A stretch of 32,984 nt of DNA, taken from positions 1 to 32,984 of the forward strand of contig CAAFYG010000060.1 of assembly GCA_900767195.1 (NCBI GenBank), given 5' to 3'. The notes beneath the pieces are model-generated. The model worked only from the letters and a program-made list of their open reading frames with translations, made no database searches and was not told the origin of the DNA. This stretch comes from Clostridia bacterium. Its GTDB lineage: Bacteria; Bacillota; Clostridia; Christensenellales; Borkfalkiaceae. Both the position numbers and the translations under genes were made by a program. Below are positions 1 through 8,583 of this stretch, piece by piece (position 1 is the stretch's first letter; every line of letters starts with the position of its first letter).

Positions 1-731
1 GCAGGTTTTCGCTTCATAAAAGCAATTACAAAGATTTTGCAAAGGTGCTTGAAGCGGAAGGCGTGGATAAGTTAGACGGCGCGATTCTCGATTACGGCGT
101 ATCGTCGCATCAGATCGACGATCCCGATCGCGGCTTTTCCTATCGGGCAAAAAACGCTCCGCTCGATATGCGGATGGACGAAAGCGCGGCTCTTACCGCG
201 GAAGCCGTAGTGAACGGCTACGAAGAGGAACGGCTGTACAAGATCATCAAAGAGTACGGCGAAGAAGCGTTTGCAAAGCAAATTGCAAGAAACATCGTGA
301 AGGCGCGGGAAGAAAAACCTTTGAAAACGTGCGGCGAGCTTGCCGGAATCGTAGAAAAAAGCATTCCCGCAAGATACCGTTTCGGCGGCGCGCCGTGCGA
401 AAGAAAAACGTTTCAGGCGATCCGCATCGAAGTAAACGGAGAGCTGAACGGTTTGTACGATCTCGTGATCGCACTCACAAGGCGACTGAAAAAAGGCGGA
501 AGAATCGCCATTCTCACCTTCCATTCTCTGGAAGATCGGGCGGTGAAAGAAGCGTTCAGATTTATGGAAACGCCCTGTACATGTCCGAAAAGCTTCCCCG
601 TGTGCGTATGCGGCAAGAAGCAGGAAATAAAAATCGTCACGAAAAAGCCGATCACGGCAAGCGAAGAAGAAATCGCCGCAAATTCGCGGAGCAAATGCGC
701 AAAATTGCGCGTGGCGGAAAGAATTATCTGA
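1..731 (+). CDS. rsmH: 16S rRNA m4C1402 methyltransferase RsmH (MraW), 5' truncated
   Basis: The 3' part of the SAM-dependent methyltransferase that N4-methylates C1402 of 16S rRNA. It is normally at the head of the division/cell-wall cluster. The gene enters from outside the window: the reading frame is open from base 3, and a GTG at 45 is internal. Visible family marks are LDGAILDYGVSSHQID (family usually DLGVSS), RGFSYR with PLDMRMD, the QAIRIEVN helix, GGRIAILTFHSLEDR, and a C-terminal cysteine cluster (CTCP then CVCG). About 240 residues are present of an expected 300-320. The next gene follows after 83 bases, so it is very likely the first visible gene of the dcw operon. The tyrosine in DYGVSS is a mild deviation. 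Confidence 0.95.
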   Translation, partial: RFSLHKSNYKDFAKVLEAEGVDKLDGAILDYGVSSHQIDDPDRGFSYRAKNAPLDMRMDESAALTAEAVVNGYEEERLYKIIKEYGEEAFAKQIARNIVKAREEKPLKTCGELAGIVEKSIPARYRFGGAPCERKTFQAIRIEVNGELNGLYDLVIALTRRLKKGGRIAILTFHSLEDRAVKEAFRFMETPCTCPKSFPVCVCGKKQEIKIVTKKPITASEEEIAANSRSKCAKLRVAERII

Positions 732-814
732 AAAACGATTAAAACGAAAGATTAAAATTTTGAAGAAGGGAAACTCAGGCAAGAAAACGAAAAACGTTAG
801 AAGAGGAAACGGCA

Positions 815-1513
815 ATGACTACGTTATGGGAAACTCAAACGCTCGATAGCTTACAGGCGGAAGAAGCTCGCAGACACAACGAGCAGATCCGCCAAAAATA
901 CTTGCAGTTGCAAAACGCCGAGGAAGCGCAGCTTTCTCACGTATTCGAAAATGCGGAGCAGCAAACGCGCGCCGAAGAATTTAACGCGCCCGCAGCCCCC
1001 GTTTCCACAATGCCCGCAGCCCCCGTTGCGCCCGCGCAGACGGCACAGGCGAAAACCGTTTCGCTCACCGAGCAGCAGAAAGATCTTTTCACGGCGGATA
1101 CTTTCCGAAGAATGGTTTCCGGCGCGGCGAAAGCGCAAGCGCCCGTGCAAGCGCCCGTGCAAGCGCCCGTGCAGGAGTCTGTGCAAGCGCCCGTATATCG
1201 TCCGGTATTCACACCCGCTCCCGAAAAAACGCAGGAAGCGGTGAAACAGGCAGAAAAATCGCTTGAAAGCTATTCGCTTACGAATGCGGCGAAGGCGGTG
1301 ATTGCGGCAGTGGCGGCGTTCGTTGTATTGCTGATTACGCTGATCGGCATAAACACCCGTATTCTGAACGCGAAAGGCGTAGAGCTTTCCGCGCTGGAAG
1401 CAAAAAAAGCCGAGCTTGCGGAGCAGAGCAGAGAACTCGCCGAACGCATCGAAAACGCCACGAGCGAAGAAACGATCGCCGCGTGGGCGCAAGCAAACGG
1501 TTGGGCGAGGTAG
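815..1513 (+). CDS. FtsL-like bitopic division protein with long cytoplasmic N-terminus
   Basis: A 232-residue protein in the ftsL position between rsmH and the septal transpeptidase. Start ATG at 815 follows GAGGAA. Seen: a polar N-terminus rich in E/Q (residues 1-60), an A/P/V/Q-rich low-complexity segment with an AQAP/VQAP repeat (residues 107-126), one strong hydrophobic segment (about 157-180), and a short heptad-like helix (about 185-222) that ends the protein. Position, topology and coiled coil fit FtsL, which pairs with DivIC/FtsB and DivIB/FtsQ to activate FtsW-FtsI. FtsL is usually 90-120 residues, so the roughly 155-residue cytoplasmic extension is unusual. The assignment rests on context and topology, because FtsL is too variable to recognise by motif. 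Confidence 0.7.
   Translation: MTTLWETQTLDSLQAEEARRHNEQIRQKYLQLQNAEEAQLSHVFENAEQQTRAEEFNAPAAPVSTMPAAPVAPAQTAQAKTVSLTEQQKDLFTADTFRRMVSGAAKAQAPVQAPVQAPVQESVQAPVYRPVFTPAPEKTQEAVKQAEKSLESYSLTNAAKAVIAAVAAFVVLLITLIGINTRILNAKGVELSALEAKKAELAEQSRELAERIENATSEETIAAWAQANGWAR
1133..1192 (+). repeat. 12-bp tandem repeat in the ftsL-like gene
   Basis: Five in-frame 12-base units lie head to tail. Four are GTGCAAGCGCCC or differ by one base in the first position, and the fourth (1169-1180) is degenerate. They encode AQAP-VQAP-VQAP-VQES-VQAP in the proline-rich cytoplasmic linker. Near-identical units suggest slippage-driven expansion. Confidence 0.9.
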
Positions 1514-1555
1514 TATAAGGCTGCGAAAAGAGCAACGAAAAAGCTAAAATTAAAT

Positions 1556-1572
1556 AAGGAGAAACGGTTATC
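1556..1572 (+). promoter_or_regulatory. Shine-Dalgarno and non-canonical ATC start of ftsI
   Basis: AAGGAG at 1556-1561 is followed after 8 bases by ATC at 1570, then AAA AAC TTA in the ftsI frame. The in-frame stop is TAA at 1555-1557. No ATG, GTG, TTG or CTG occurs in this frame before GTG at 1681, which lies after the membrane helix. ATC is therefore the best-placed start. Confidence 0.6.
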
Positions 1573-3327
1573 AAAAACTTAAAAAACGATTATTCGGTAT
1601 CCGTTTTACGAAAGAGGTTATTTGCCGTATGTGCGGCGATAACCTTTCTTTTTTGCATTTTATGCGCAAGATTTTTTTATGTGCAGGTGGCGTGGAGCGG
1701 CGAGCTTGCGGGGCGCGCGATCGATCAGTGGACGCGCGAAATTCCCGTGATCGCCGAGCGTGGCGAAATTACGGACAGAAACGGCGAACTTCTTGCCGGG
1801 AACGCCACGAAATACACCGTTTTCGCCCGTTCGAACGCCGTGAAAAACGCCGAAAATACGGCGAAAAAACTTTCCGAAACGCTCGGCGTGCCTTATGAAA
1901 CGGTATTAAAAAAACTGACGGGGAAGAAAGCTTCGGAAGTCACCGTCGCAAAAAAAGCGGAAAAGGAAGCGGTGCAGAAACTTGCCGGACTTTCGCTGAA
2001 CGGCGTGTATTTTTCGCGCGATAACGAGAGAACGTACCCGAAAAGCGATTTTTTGTCGCAGGTGATCGGTTTCACCTCGTCGGATAATACGGGCGCGGCG
2101 GGCATAGAAAAATACTACGATTCGTTTCTGCGCGGAAAAGACGGCGAAATTTTATACGAAACCGACCTTGTCGGCTTGCGTTTAAACGGCGCTGCAGGGG
2201 CGTATAAGCCTGCCGAAAACGGTTATAATTTGCGGCTCACCATAGATAGCGGTATACAGACGATTGCGGAAACCGCTCTGAAACGCGCGGCGCAGCAGTA
2301 CAATCCGAAAAGCGCGGAATGTATCGTACTCGATCCCGATACTTTCGAAATTCTTGCCATGGCATGCACGCCGTCTTACGACCTGAATAACGTCCCGCGC
2401 GACGATATTCCGCTTTTGAATACGCTTTCCCGCAATCGCATTGTGTGCGATATTTACGAGCCGGGCTCTACGTTCAAGGTGATCACTTCGGCGGCGGATC
2501 TCGAAGAATGGAAAAAGGGCAATAAAGCCGCCTTTTCGCCTACGCATATATTTTCAAGTTCGCGCACGCGCACGGTGGACGGCACTACGGTGAAATGCTG
2601 GAGCAATCACGCGAACGGCAAACATTCTTGCCAGACGCTTGCCGACGCGTTGAATAACAGTTGCAATCCATGTTTTACGGATATGGCGCTTGCGCTCGGC
2701 AAAGATACGTTCTACGATTATCTCGCGGCGTTCGGCTTCGGTAAAACCACGGGACTTGATTTCGGCGGCGAAGCTTCGGGTATGCTGCTTGCGGAAACGG
2801 CGGTCAGAAACTGCGATCTTGCGCGTATCGGCTTCGGGCAGACGGTGGCGGTATCGGGAATACAGCTTGCCTGTGCCGTGGCTTCGTGCGTAAACGGCGG
2901 GTATTATTACGAGCCGCGCCTCGTAAAAGAAATTTATGCAAGCGACGGCTACGTGTTGCAGAAGAACGCGCCGAAACTGAAAAATCGCACGGTGAGCGAA
3001 GATACGAGCCGACTGCTTGCGGGCATGCTTGAAGGCGTAGTGGAAAAAGGAAGCGGCAAAAAAACGTATATCGAAGGCTACCGCGTGGGAGGCAAAACCG
3101 GCACGGCGCAAAAGTACGAAAACGGGCATATCGCGGCGGGAAAATACGTTTCGTCGTTCGTCGGGTTTTTCCCCGCGAACGCGCCGAAATATCTCGCGCT
3201 TGTGGTGATCGACGAACCGCAGGGCGCATATTACGGCAGCGTTGTAGCCGCGCCGTGTGCGAAAGAAATTTTTTCTTCGATTATCGATGCGAAAAACGTT
3301 CCGCCTGAAAACATATCGAAAGCGTAG
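1570..3327 (+). CDS. ftsI: Septal peptidoglycan transpeptidase (class B PBP, FtsI/SpoVD-like)
   Basis: Class B penicillin-binding protein that crosslinks septal peptidoglycan, partner of FtsW. From an inferred ATC start it is 585 residues. It has a basic N-terminus, one membrane helix (about residues 17-37), and a PBP dimer domain with RGEITDRNGELLAGN. The transpeptidase domain carries the active-site motif STFK (S300), SCN (S364-N366) and KTGT (K509). There is no PASTA domain, so it is FtsI-like rather than a full-length SpoVD. Starting at GTG 1681 would give 548 residues but remove the membrane anchor, which is not credible for this family. It lies between the ftsL-like gene and murE, the classical dcw position. 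Product identity is certain; the start is the open point. Confidence 0.93.
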   Translation: MKNLKNDYSVSVLRKRLFAVCAAITFLFCILCARFFYVQVAWSGELAGRAIDQWTREIPVIAERGEITDRNGELLAGNATKYTVFARSNAVKNAENTAKKLSETLGVPYETVLKKLTGKKASEVTVAKKAEKEAVQKLAGLSLNGVYFSRDNERTYPKSDFLSQVIGFTSSDNTGAAGIEKYYDSFLRGKDGEILYETDLVGLRLNGAAGAYKPAENGYNLRLTIDSGIQTIAETALKRAAQQYNPKSAECIVLDPDTFEILAMACTPSYDLNNVPRDDIPLLNTLSRNRIVCDIYEPGSTFKVITSAADLEEWKKGNKAAFSPTHIFSSSRTRTVDGTTVKCWSNHANGKHSCQTLADALNNSCNPCFTDMALALGKDTFYDYLAAFGFGKTTGLDFGGEASGMLLAETAVRNCDLARIGFGQTVAVSGIQLACAVASCVNGGYYYEPRLVKEIYASDGYVLQKNAPKLKNRTVSEDTSRLLAGMLEGVVEKGSGKKTYIEGYRVGGKTGTAQKYENGHIAAGKYVSSFVGFFPANAPKYLALVVIDEPQGAYYGSVVAAPCAKEIFSSIIDAKNVPPENISKA

Positions 3328-3387
3328 CGGGAATAGAATAGTAGTGCGCGTGAAACAAAAGCGAAAACGCCTTTGGAGGAAACGAAA

Positions 3388-4926
3388 ATGAAATTGTCGG
3401 AGTTAACAGAATGCTTAAACGGCACGCTCGTGTATGCGGCAAAGCGCAAAAACGCGGAAAAAAGGTTTCATGAAACAGAGATTAAAGGGCTTTCCGACGA
3501 CAGCCGGCATATCGTGAGCGGCGAAGTGTTTTTTGCGCTCGGCGGCGGTGAAAAGGACGGCAGAGATTTTGCTTTCGAAGCGGCGGAAAAAGGCGCGGCG
3601 GCAATCGTTGCCGAAACGCCCGTTGATCTTTCCGGCTGCGATTTTTCGCCGCCGCAGATTATCGTAAAAAATTCAAGAAAAGCGATTGCGATCGCCGCCG
3701 GCGCGTTTTATGGGCATCCGGCGGAAAAAATGCGCGTGGTCGGCGTCACCGGCACGAACGGCAAAACCACGGTTACTTATCTTCTGGCTTCGATTTTCGA
3801 GGCGGCAGGCGAAAAGACGGGCATTATCGGTACTACGGGCATTTTTTACGGCGGCACGAAAATCGCGCCGGAACTCACCACGCCCGATCCCGTTTTTCTG
3901 CATAAAACGCTTGCGGATATGCAAAAAAACGGTGTAAATACGGTACTGATGGAAGTATCGGCACATGCCGTGTGGTACGAAAAAATCGCGGGAATTCCGT
4001 TTTCCGCAAAAATTTTTACGAATTTTTCGCAGGATCATCTTGATTTTTTCGGCAATATGCAAACGTACGAAAAAACGAAAACAAAGTTTTTCTTTTCCGA
4101 AACGGAATCCGCGGCGGACGAAGAGAAAAAAAGTCTTTTCGTGATCAATGCGGACGACGAAACGGGTGCGAAAATTATCGACAAGGCGAAAAAATGCGGC
4201 GTAAACACAATCGCATACGGGCTTGAAAACCCTTCCGACGTATTCGCCGTGATCACCGACGAAACCGCGGCGGGCAGCAAATTTCTGCTGAATTTATCCG
4301 ACGAGCTGTGCCGCGCAGCTTTGCCTCTTGCCGGCAGACACAACGTGTACAACGCTTTGGCTGCGGCAGGGTGCGCGTTCGCGCTCGGCGCGCCGCTCAA
4401 AGCCGTTTCCGAAGGTTTGAAAAACGCTATGCTGCCCAAAGGCAGGTTGCAGCGAGTGCGAGGCGTTTGCGGCGCGGAAATCTTCGTGGATTTCGCTCAC
4501 ACGCCCGACGGACTTCAAAAATCTCTGGAGGCTTTGAAGCCGCTTTGCAAAGGCAAATTATACTGTCTTTTCGGCTGCGGCGGAAATCGCGATCGGGGCA
4601 AACGCGCGCAGATGGGGGCGGTGGCGGCGAAAAAAGCGGATTTTTCTTATCTTACTTCCGATAATCCGCGCTACGAAGATCCGTCGGACATCATACGCGA
4701 AATCGAAACGGGTTTTCGTCGCTTTTCCGAAAACTACGCTGTGCTTTCCGATCGGAAAAAAGCGATTTTTTACGCCGTAAACTTTCTGAAAAAGGGCGAT
4801 ATACTTTTAATCGCGGGCAAAGGCGGCGAAGAAACGCAGGAAATCATGGGCGTGAAATACGAATACGACGACGTATCTGTTGCCGAAGAAGCGGTGGCTG
4901 CGCGAAAACTCGGCGAAACGGAATAA
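3388..4926 (+). CDS. murE: UDP-MurNAc-L-Ala-D-Glu:meso-DAP ligase MurE
   Basis: Cytoplasmic ATP-dependent ligase that adds the third residue to the peptidoglycan stem peptide. Start ATG at 3388 follows TTTGGAGGAAACGAAA, a strong binding site; an in-frame TTG at 3373 overlaps that site and is rejected. It has 512 residues. Mur ligase marks are LSDDSR near the N-terminus, the ATP loop TGTNGKTT (121-128), the substrate signature LTTPDP and FSQDHLDFF. The motif DNPR (425-428) is the hallmark of meso-diaminopimelate specificity, indicating DAP-type peptidoglycan. It sits 60 bases after ftsI. murF, which usually follows murE, is missing and mraY comes next. Confidence 0.97.
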   Translation: MKLSELTECLNGTLVYAAKRKNAEKRFHETEIKGLSDDSRHIVSGEVFFALGGGEKDGRDFAFEAAEKGAAAIVAETPVDLSGCDFSPPQIIVKNSRKAIAIAAGAFYGHPAEKMRVVGVTGTNGKTTVTYLLASIFEAAGEKTGIIGTTGIFYGGTKIAPELTTPDPVFLHKTLADMQKNGVNTVLMEVSAHAVWYEKIAGIPFSAKIFTNFSQDHLDFFGNMQTYEKTKTKFFFSETESAADEEKKSLFVINADDETGAKIIDKAKKCGVNTIAYGLENPSDVFAVITDETAAGSKFLLNLSDELCRAALPLAGRHNVYNALAAAGCAFALGAPLKAVSEGLKNAMLPKGRLQRVRGVCGAEIFVDFAHTPDGLQKSLEALKPLCKGKLYCLFGCGGNRDRGKRAQMGAVAAKKADFSYLTSDNPRYEDPSDIIREIETGFRRFSENYAVLSDRKKAIFYAVNFLKKGDILLIAGKGGEETQEIMGVKYEYDDVSVAEEAVAARKLGETE

Positions 4927-4996
4927 GGTATAATCGCCGCAATTTCGGCGCAAATTGCTAAGGAAGAAAAAATTTGCGGAAAACGGATAAAAAAGA

Positions 4997-5971
4997 ATGA
5001 AAACGTATCTGATCGCGTCGCTTACGACATTCGTGCTTTCGGCGGCGTTCACAAGATTATTGCTGCCCGTTTTAAAAAAGCTGAAAGCGGGGCAGAATAT
5101 TTTATGTTACGTGAAAGAACACGCAAAAAAAGCGGGTACGCCCACCATGGGCGGACTGGCTTTTATTTCCGCCGCCTTCATTTGCGCCTGTCTGTTCGTA
5201 AAAGAGCCTGACGGCAAGTTTATCGTAGCGCTCAGCCTCGGCTTGGCATACGCCGCCGTGGGCTTTTTGGATGATCTTCTGAAAATCCGCCGCAAAGACA
5301 ATTTAGGATTGAAAGCATATCAGAAGATTATTTTTCAGGGTGCGGCGGCAATTCTCGCCGGCGTTTTCTGCTACCGTGCGGGGCTTACGTTCTGCCGTAT
5401 TCCTTTCACGAAAAATTCCGTGAATTTCCGCGCGTGGATGATTCCTTTCGCTGCGTTCGTTTTCGTCGCGCTCGTCAATGCCGTCAATCTTACGGACGGA
5501 CTTGACGGCTTGGCAAGCGGCGCAAGCGCGGCGTATTTTCTTTCGTTCGGTGTGATGATCGCATTGCAAAGCGCGAACTCGCCGGAAAACGGCGCGAAAA
5601 ATCCGCTTGCTCTTCTTTGTTTCGTGCTTGCGGCGTCGATCTGCGGTTTTTTACTGTTCAACGCTTTTCCCGCTTCGGCGTTTATGGGGGATACCGGCTC
5701 GCTTTCTCTCGGCGGCTTTGCGGCGTGCGCGGCGGTGTTTTCCGGCAACGCTCTGTACGCGCCGATCGTCGGAATAATGTTTGTTGTTTCCGTCATAACC
5801 GTCATTATGCAGGTCATATACTATAAGGCAACGAAAGGCAGGCGTATTTTTCTGATGGCGCCGTATCACCATCATTTGCAGAAAAAAGGATATTCCGAGT
5901 GCAAAATTTCTTATGCGTATGCCGTAATCACTGCTGCGGCGGGGTTGCTTTGTATCCTTTTTGCCGTATAA
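4997..5971 (+). CDS. mraY: Phospho-MurNAc-pentapeptide transferase MraY
   Basis: Polytopic membrane enzyme that transfers phospho-MurNAc-pentapeptide to undecaprenyl phosphate, making lipid I. It has 324 residues with about ten hydrophobic helices. Family motifs seen: GTPTMGGLAF, the aspartate pair in GFLDDLLK, NAVNLTDGLDGLA, FMGDTGSLSLGG, and the histidine loop APYHHHLQKKG. Start ATG at 4997 has only a weak upstream purine stretch (GGATAAAAAAG), so translation may be weak or depend on upstream genes. A small CGCCG/CGGCG hairpin lies in the preceding 70-base gap. Confidence 0.97.
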   Translation: MKTYLIASLTTFVLSAAFTRLLLPVLKKLKAGQNILCYVKEHAKKAGTPTMGGLAFISAAFICACLFVKEPDGKFIVALSLGLAYAAVGFLDDLLKIRRKDNLGLKAYQKIIFQGAAAILAGVFCYRAGLTFCRIPFTKNSVNFRAWMIPFAAFVFVALVNAVNLTDGLDGLASGASAAYFLSFGVMIALQSANSPENGAKNPLALLCFVLAASICGFLLFNAFPASAFMGDTGSLSLGGFAACAAVFSGNALYAPIVGIMFVVSVITVIMQVIYYKATKGRRIFLMAPYHHHLQKKGYSECKISYAYAVITAAAGLLCILFAV

Positions 5972-6004
5972 TTTGTTGCAAATTCAATAACGCAGAGGTG
6001 AAAA

Positions 6005-7435
6005 ATGTATCCCGCAAATCAAAGTTTTCTCGTCCTCGGACTTTCCCGTTCGGGCGTAGCGGCGGCTGAATTTCTGCTTTCGCAAGGCGCGGAAACGTTC
6101 GTGTTCGACGACGTACGCGGCGGCGCGGTGGACAATTCAATAAAATCGCTTGCCGCAAAAGGCGCGAAAATCGCAAACGAAAGCGAATTTCAAACGCTGA
6201 TCGAACGCTGTCACGCACTCGTTTTAAGCCCGGGAATCCCCGTGGATCATCGCCTTGCCGTGGCTTTCAAGCGCGCGGGAAAAGCGGTGATCGGCGAAAC
6301 CGAACTTGCAGCGCGGTATCTTAAATGCTGCGTGCTTGCCGTTACGGGTACGAACGGAAAAACCACTACGGTGAGCATGCTTGCCGAAATGCTTTCGACG
6401 GGCGGATTTACGGCGAAAGCCTGCGGCAATATCGGCGTGCCGATGCTTTCCTGTCGCGATCTTGAAGAAAAAGGCGTGGCGGTAACGGAAATCTCGTCGT
6501 TTCAGCTTGAAACGCTTTCTTCGATCAGACCGCATATCGCGGCGGTTTTAAACATCACGGAAGATCATTTAAACCGCCATTATAATATGGAAAATTACGT
6601 ATATCTTAAAAGCCGGCTTCTGAAAAATCAGCAGGAAACGGAATATGCCGTTCTCAATTACGACGATCCGCTCGTCCGCCCGTTCGCTGAAAAAACGCGC
6701 GCGAAAATCGTGTGGTTTTCCTGCCGCGAAAGGGTAAACGGCGCGTACATAGAAAACGGCGGATTGTGTTTTGCGGGCGAAGAAATCGTAAAAATCGACG
6801 AACTTTCTCTTCGCGAACCGCACAATATCGCCAACGCGCTTGCGGCGATCGCCTGCGCGAAACTGATGAAAACGGATAGCGCGGCGATTAAAAAAACGCT
6901 GAAAAACTTTAAAGGCGCGCCGCACCGCATCGAAACGGCGGGGATAGTGGACGGCGTGACGTATATCGACGATTCTAAAGGCACAAACGTAGATTCCGCG
7001 TTGCATGCCGCGCGGTGCATGAAAAACGAAACCGTGATGCTGCTCGGCGGCAAAGATAAGGGCTACGATTACGCGCCCTTGTTTTCCGCGCTCGCGCAAA
7101 CGAAAGTGGAGCACTGCGTATTGTATGGCGAAAATGCGTATAAAATTCTCGAAGGCGCGGCGAAAGCGGGGTATACAAATATCACGCTCACCAAAAAATT
7201 CGATTACGCCTTAAAAATCGCAAGGCTTCTTGCCTCGCCGGGGCAGACGGTGCTTTTAAGTCCCGCAAGCGCAAGTTTCGATGAATTTCAAAGTTATGAA
7301 GAGAGAGGTGAAAAGTTTGTATCCGTTGTCCGCGCATGGCAGGAAGAAGAACGCGCCCGTACGGCGGAATCCGTCTCGAACGACGCAGACGATGTTCGTA
7401 ACGAAATCGAAGCCGAAGGAGAAGAGAAAGAATAG
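6005..7435 (+). CDS. murD: UDP-MurNAc-L-Ala:D-Glu ligase MurD with acidic C-terminal tail
   Basis: Adds D-glutamate to UDP-MurNAc-L-Ala. It has 476 residues. The N-terminal nucleotide-sugar domain has LGLSRSGVA. The ATP loop is TGTNGKTT (114-121), followed by the ITEDHLNRH, EPHNIANALAA and DDSKGTN motifs and LLSPASASFDEF near the end. The family normally stops shortly after ERGEKFV. Here about 31 more residues, rich in E, D and N, follow, encoded by bases that also encode the basic N-terminus of FtsW. A GAGGTG site lies 6 bases before the start ATG. Confidence 0.96.
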   Translation: MYPANQSFLVLGLSRSGVAAAEFLLSQGAETFVFDDVRGGAVDNSIKSLAAKGAKIANESEFQTLIERCHALVLSPGIPVDHRLAVAFKRAGKAVIGETELAARYLKCCVLAVTGTNGKTTTVSMLAEMLSTGGFTAKACGNIGVPMLSCRDLEEKGVAVTEISSFQLETLSSIRPHIAAVLNITEDHLNRHYNMENYVYLKSRLLKNQQETEYAVLNYDDPLVRPFAEKTRAKIVWFSCRERVNGAYIENGGLCFAGEEIVKIDELSLREPHNIANALAAIACAKLMKTDSAAIKKTLKNFKGAPHRIETAGIVDGVTYIDDSKGTNVDSALHAARCMKNETVMLLGGKDKGYDYAPLFSALAQTKVEHCVLYGENAYKILEGAAKAGYTNITLTKKFDYALKIARLLASPGQTVLLSPASASFDEFQSYEERGEKFVSVVRAWQEEERARTAESVSNDADDVRNEIEAEGEEKE

Positions 7436-8564
7436 CGGAAAATATCGGCTCGAAAAAGTTTCGGGCGATGTGCCGCTTTTAATCGCGGTGCTGCTTCTTT
7501 CCGCGGTCGGCGTGATCTGCGTATATTCGGCAAGTTATTATTCGGCGGAAAAACAGTACGGCGATAAATTTTTCTTTGCAAAAAAACAGCTTGTCGGCTT
7601 TATCGCGGGCGCACTCGCGCTCTTATTCGCTTCGCTTTTCGATTACCGTAAACTGAAAAACAAGCTTTTCCGCTACATATTTTACGGCGTTTCCGCGTTG
7701 CTGCTCGCGCTCGTGTTCGTGCCGGGCGTGGGCAGAAGCAACTACGGCGCAACGCGCTGGATCGGCGCGGGCGGCTTCACGTTGCAACCCTCGGAAATCG
7801 CAAAATTTTCTCTCGTGGTGTTTATCGCGGGATACGCCGCCGACGACATGGGCAGAATCGCCTCTTTTCGCGGTATGCTTCCCGTGCTTGCGGCCGGAGG
7901 AGGTTTCTGCGCGTTGATTATCTTCGAGCCGAATATGTCTGTTACCGTGGTAGTCGCCGCCGTCACGTTCGGCATGCTGTTTTTAAGCGGCGCGAAGTTG
8001 AAATATTTTTTAATGCTCGCGCTGCCCGCACTTCTCGCCGTGCCGCTTTTAATTCTTGCCGAGCCGTACCGCCTTTTAAGACTGAACGCGTTTCTCGATC
8101 CGTGGTCGTCGCCGAAAGAAGAAGGGTATCAGCTCATTCAGTCGCTGTACGCCCTCGGCAACGGCGGCTGGTTCGGCACGGGAATTTTCAATTCCAGGCA
8201 GAAATATCGCTTTCTGCCGTTTGCAGAAAGCGATTTCATTCTTGCGGTGATCGGCGAAGAAATCGGTTTCGTCGGTATTCTCGTGCTGTTTTCCGTGTTC
8301 GCGTTTATCATTTTCCGCGGTATTAAAATCGCGGCTGAAGCGTCCGATTTCTTTTCGTTTCTGCTTGCGGCGGGCATCACGCTCACATACGGTTTGCAAA
8401 CGCTTGTGAACGCGCTTGTGGTGAGCGGATGTATCCCGCCCACGGGTATTCCGCTTCCGCTTTTAAGTTCCGGAAACACCGCGCTCATCGTATCCATGGC
8501 TTCGTTCGGAGTGCTTTACAATATCTCGCGAAGCAACAAAAAAGCCGCCGGTTTCATACAATGA
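7317..8564 (+). CDS. ftsW: Septal peptidoglycan glycosyltransferase FtsW (SEDS family)
   Basis: SEDS-family polymerase that forms septal glycan strands from lipid II with FtsI. About 415 residues and ten membrane helices, after a cytoplasmic N-terminus of about 45 residues rich in K and R. Motifs seen: ATRWIGAGGFTLQPSEIAK, FEPNMS (family EPD/EPN region), GYQLIQSLYALGNGGWFGTG, FLPFAESDFILAVIGEEIGF, and the C-terminal PTGIPLPLLSSG. I chose TTG at 7317 because AGAGGTG lies 6 bases upstream; ATG at 7281 and ATG at 7392 in the same frame are alternatives. It overlaps murD by 119 bases in another frame. murG, often next to ftsW, is absent here. Confidence 0.93.
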   Translation: MYPLSAHGRKKNAPVRRNPSRTTQTMFVTKSKPKEKRKNSGKYRLEKVSGDVPLLIAVLLLSAVGVICVYSASYYSAEKQYGDKFFFAKKQLVGFIAGALALLFASLFDYRKLKNKLFRYIFYGVSALLLALVFVPGVGRSNYGATRWIGAGGFTLQPSEIAKFSLVVFIAGYAADDMGRIASFRGMLPVLAAGGGFCALIIFEPNMSVTVVVAAVTFGMLFLSGAKLKYFLMLALPALLAVPLLILAEPYRLLRLNAFLDPWSSPKEEGYQLIQSLYALGNGGWFGTGIFNSRQKYRFLPFAESDFILAVIGEEIGFVGILVLFSVFAFIIFRGIKIAAEASDFFSFLLAAGITLTYGLQTLVNALVVSGCIPPTGIPLPLLSSGNTALIVSMASFGVLYNISRSNKKAAGFIQ

Positions 8565-8583
8565 AACATAGGAGCTTTTTCTT

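Noticed and set aside
1133..1192. CRISPR-like short repeats
   Set aside because: The 12-bp units are contiguous, in frame and encode a proline-rich repeat; there are no spacers. No CRISPR array was seen anywhere.
1681..1683. GTG as the ftsI start
   Set aside because: It would remove the membrane anchor of a class B PBP and has no binding site at a suitable distance.
4929..4934. TATAAT as a promoter for mraY
   Set aside because: No acceptable -35 hexamer at 16-18 bases and no extended -10; likely chance in the intergenic gap.
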